A stretch of 7,430 bases of DNA from Candidatus Latescibacterota bacterium (GTDB lineage Bacteria > Latescibacterota > UBA2968 > GCA-2709665): positions 1 to 7,430 of the forward strand of contig JASLMQ010000586.1 of assembly GCA_030746455.1 (NCBI GenBank). The letters are read 5' to 3'. Position numbers and translations under genes: made by a program. The notes below the pieces were generated by a model. It was given only the letters and a program-made list of their open reading frames with translations, was not told where the DNA came from and did no database searches. This document shows positions 6,229 through 7,430 of this stretch, in pieces. The stretch's first letter is position 1. Every line of letters begins with the position of its first letter.

Positions 6229-7097
6229 TAGGGACCAATCTAATCGAGACGGGGATCTACCTGGTCTGTGCCTTCGTCCTGTTCTGGATCGGGAAGCTGG
6301 TGTACGATTGGACCACCCCGAGCTACCGCGTTCGGGAGGAGCTGGTCGAGAAGGACAATGCCGCGCTGGCGGCGGCGATCGTCGGGTACTACCTCGGTCT
6401 GATCCTGGCGATCGGCGGGGTGCTTTCCGGTCCCTCGCACGGTCTGGAGGAGGACCTGATCGACGTGTTGATCTTCGGGCCGTTGTCGATCGTGCTGATG
6501 AATCTGGCGCGTGTGGTGAACGACCGGTTGATCCTCCATGGGTTCCCGATTCGGGACGAGATCATCCGGGACCAGAACGTAGGGACCGGGGCCGTGGTGT
6601 GCGCCTCGTACGTGGCGACGGGCCTGGTGATCTACGGAGCTGTGTCGGGAGAGGCCTACGGCGTGGCATCGGGCGACTATGTCGGGGGCCTGATCACGAC
6701 GGTGATCTTCTGGATCGTCGGGCAGGCGGCGCTTGTTCTGGCCGGGGTGGTCTACGACTGGATCACGCCATACGATCTCCGAGCAGAGATCGAGAAGGAC
6801 AATGTGCCAGCGGGCGTTGCGTTCGCGGGTGCCCTGATCGGGATCGGTCTGGTGGTTCGGCACGCGGTGTCGGGGGACTTCATCTCCTGGGCGATGAACC
6901 TGCAGACGTTCGTGGTGGAGGTGATCATCGGCCTCGTCCTGCTGCCGATCGTGCGGTTCGCCACGGACAAGGTCCTTCTGCCTGGTCGTCGGCTGACCGA
7001 TGAGATCGTCAACCAGGAGAAACCGAACCTGGGGGCGGGGTTCATCGAGGGCTTTTCTTATGTGGGCGGGGCGTTTCTGATCGTGTGGTGCCTCTGA
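6225..7097 (+). CDS. Tandem DUF350 (YjfL-type) integral membrane protein
   Basis: The 290-residue protein is almost entirely hydrophobic segments separated by short charged loops. About eight helices are visible, near residues 9-28, 46-68, 78-98, 119-140, 154-176, 194-216, 226-248 and 268-289. DUF350 character is seen in EKDNAALAAAIVGYYLG (42-58) and again in EKDNVPAGVAFAGALIG (190-206). Related units lie between and after them: RDQNVGTG (115-122) and NQEKPNLGAG (263-272). A usual YjfL is about 130 residues, so this is a fused double. The function of DUF350 is not established; the family recurs next to spermidine synthase-like genes and in the E. coli yjf cluster. The start ATG at 6225 overlaps the lipoprotein stop, and a GGGGGG run lies about 9 nt upstream. 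Inner membrane location is inferred. Family call is firm; the function is unknown. Confidence 0.9.
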   Translation: MIGTNLIETGIYLVCAFVLFWIGKLVYDWTTPSYRVREELVEKDNAALAAAIVGYYLGLILAIGGVLSGPSHGLEEDLIDVLIFGPLSIVLMNLARVVNDRLILHGFPIRDEIIRDQNVGTGAVVCASYVATGLVIYGAVSGEAYGVASGDYVGGLITTVIFWIVGQAALVLAGVVYDWITPYDLRAEIEKDNVPAGVAFAGALIGIGLVVRHAVSGDFISWAMNLQTFVVEVIIGLVLLPIVRFATDKVLLPGRRLTDEIVNQEKPNLGAGFIEGFSYVGGAFLIVWCL

Positions 7098-7113
7098 GAG
7101 AAAGGCGACGACA

Positions 7114-7188
7114 GACGACAGACCACGGACCACGGTATTGGTGCCGCCAGCCGGGCTTCTCGTCGTCTGTGGTCCGTCGTCCGTGGTC
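7114..7188. repeat. Large imperfect inverted repeat between the DUF350 and synthase-like genes
   Basis: The arms 7114-7135 and 7167-7188 are 22 bp each and complementary at 18 positions, 19 counting a G-U pair, around a 31-nt centre. Each arm is built from short GACGACAGA or CCACGGAC words, so it also looks like a degraded direct repeat. No T-run follows, so it is not a typical terminator. GTCCGTGGTC/GTCGTCTGTG words are, to my memory, recurrent intergenic repeats in environmental genomes. It could separate expression of the last gene from the coupled pair before it, or simply be a dispersed element. Confidence 0.65.
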
Positions 7189-7225
7189 GTGGCAGGGGCG
7201 CCAGAACGCTGACGGCGTTTGCGAT

Positions 7226-7235
7226 TCACGCGTGA
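7226..7235. promoter_or_regulatory. Perfect 10-bp palindrome upstream of the synthase-like gene
   Basis: TCACGCGTGA is its own reverse complement and lies 18 bp before ATG 7254. It falls between a weak -35-like TTGCGA (7219-7224) and a -10-like TATGAG (7243-7248). It could be an operator half-site pair, but a 10-bp palindrome in GC-rich DNA can arise by chance. Confidence 0.3.
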
Positions 7236-7253
7236 GGGCGCATATGAGAGGAT

Positions 7254-7430
7254 ATGGCTGACGTCAGGGACAGGCGGAACGCGCTGCTGAAGGCGTGTCT
7301 GTTCGCCACGGGGTGTGCGGGGATCGTGGCGGAGTTCGTGCTGTCCACCCTGGCGAGCTACCTGCTGGGGAATACGACACTCCAGTGGACGCTGGTGATG
7401 TCGCTGATGCTGTTCTCGATGGGGCTGGGG
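7254..7430 (+). CDS. Membrane-fused spermidine synthase-like protein, N-terminal part only
   Basis: The frame opens at ATG 7254 (a TGA three codons upstream rules out a longer start) and remains open at the right edge, giving 59 residues. A basic start (DVRDRRN) is followed by two hydrophobic stretches, residues 11-39 and 44-59, with the pattern CAGIVAEFVLSTLASYLLGN, then QWTLVMSLMLFSMGLG. This resembles the membrane N-terminus of long spermidine synthase-like proteins, in which several helices precede a polyamine aminopropyltransferase domain. The methyltransferase-fold catalytic part would lie outside the window, so the activity cannot be checked here. The ribosome binding site is poor: AGAGG is only 2 nt from the ATG. 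Co-occurrence with DUF350 directly upstream supports the call, since these families are often neighbours. A plain multi-helix membrane protein without the enzyme domain remains possible. Confidence 0.72.
   Translation, partial: MADVRDRRNALLKACLFATGCAGIVAEFVLSTLASYLLGNTTLQWTLVMSLMLFSMGLG

Noticed and set aside
6240..7229. A 329-residue minus-strand frame
   Set aside because: It is antisense to the DUF350 gene. The translation is rich in Asp, His, Gln and Arg, as expected from the reverse complement of a hydrophobic GC-rich gene.
1..7430. CRISPR array, tRNA, rRNA, insertion sequence or integrase
   Set aside because: I looked for regular spaced repeats, tRNA-like arms, transposase motifs and terminal inverted repeats with target duplications and saw none.

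Overview
The window is a GC-rich stretch of bacterial chromosome with two divergent gene clusters facing away from a short intergenic region at about 5266-5532. One protein carries a lipoprotein signal, and GC-rich dispersed-repeat-like sequences lie between genes. Together with the large atypical polysaccharide lyase-like enzymes, this suggests a Gram-negative environmental lineage of the Planctomycetota / Latescibacterota / Hydrogenedentota kind. That assignment is an impression and cannot be proved from the window.

Minus-strand cluster, reading from 5265 down to 1. It holds (i) a 1029-residue protein whose centre and C-terminus resemble the exo-rhamnogalacturonan lyase (PL26, PcRGLX) fold family, (ii) a 507-residue amidohydrolase of the N-acyl-D-amino-acid deacylase type with its metal ligands intact, and (iii) the first 129 residues of a DUF4962 / heparinase II/III-type protein that runs off the left edge. 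None of the three starts has a recognisable signal peptide, so they look like intracellular enzymes. The inferred task is breakdown of an imported, probably acidic or N-acylated, glycan or glycoconjugate. The substrate cannot be read from the sequence.

Intergenic region 5266-5532. It contains a convincing sigma70-type promoter on each strand (TTGCCT-17-TATATT on minus, TTGACC-17-TATCTT on plus), with the two -35 boxes only 5 bp apart. The plus-strand transcript would have a leader of about 145 nt. That leader contains a perfect 8-bp GC hairpin and a second inverted repeat just before the ribosome binding site of the first plus-strand gene. One arm of the hairpin can pair instead with the bases of the ribosome binding site.

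Plus-strand cluster, 5533 to the right edge. It holds (i) a small lipoprotein with an extremely basic, Arg/Ser/Gly-rich tail, (ii) a membrane protein built from two tandem DUF350 (YjfL-type) domains, translationally coupled to it through an ATGA overlap, and, after a 156-bp spacer with a large imperfect inverted repeat, (iii) the N-terminus of a membrane protein like those fused to spermidine synthase domains. DUF350 plus a spermidine synthase-like protein is a recurring pairing. The polycationic lipoprotein is the unfamiliar member. The most interesting hypothesis here is that these three form an envelope-associated, polyamine-linked system.
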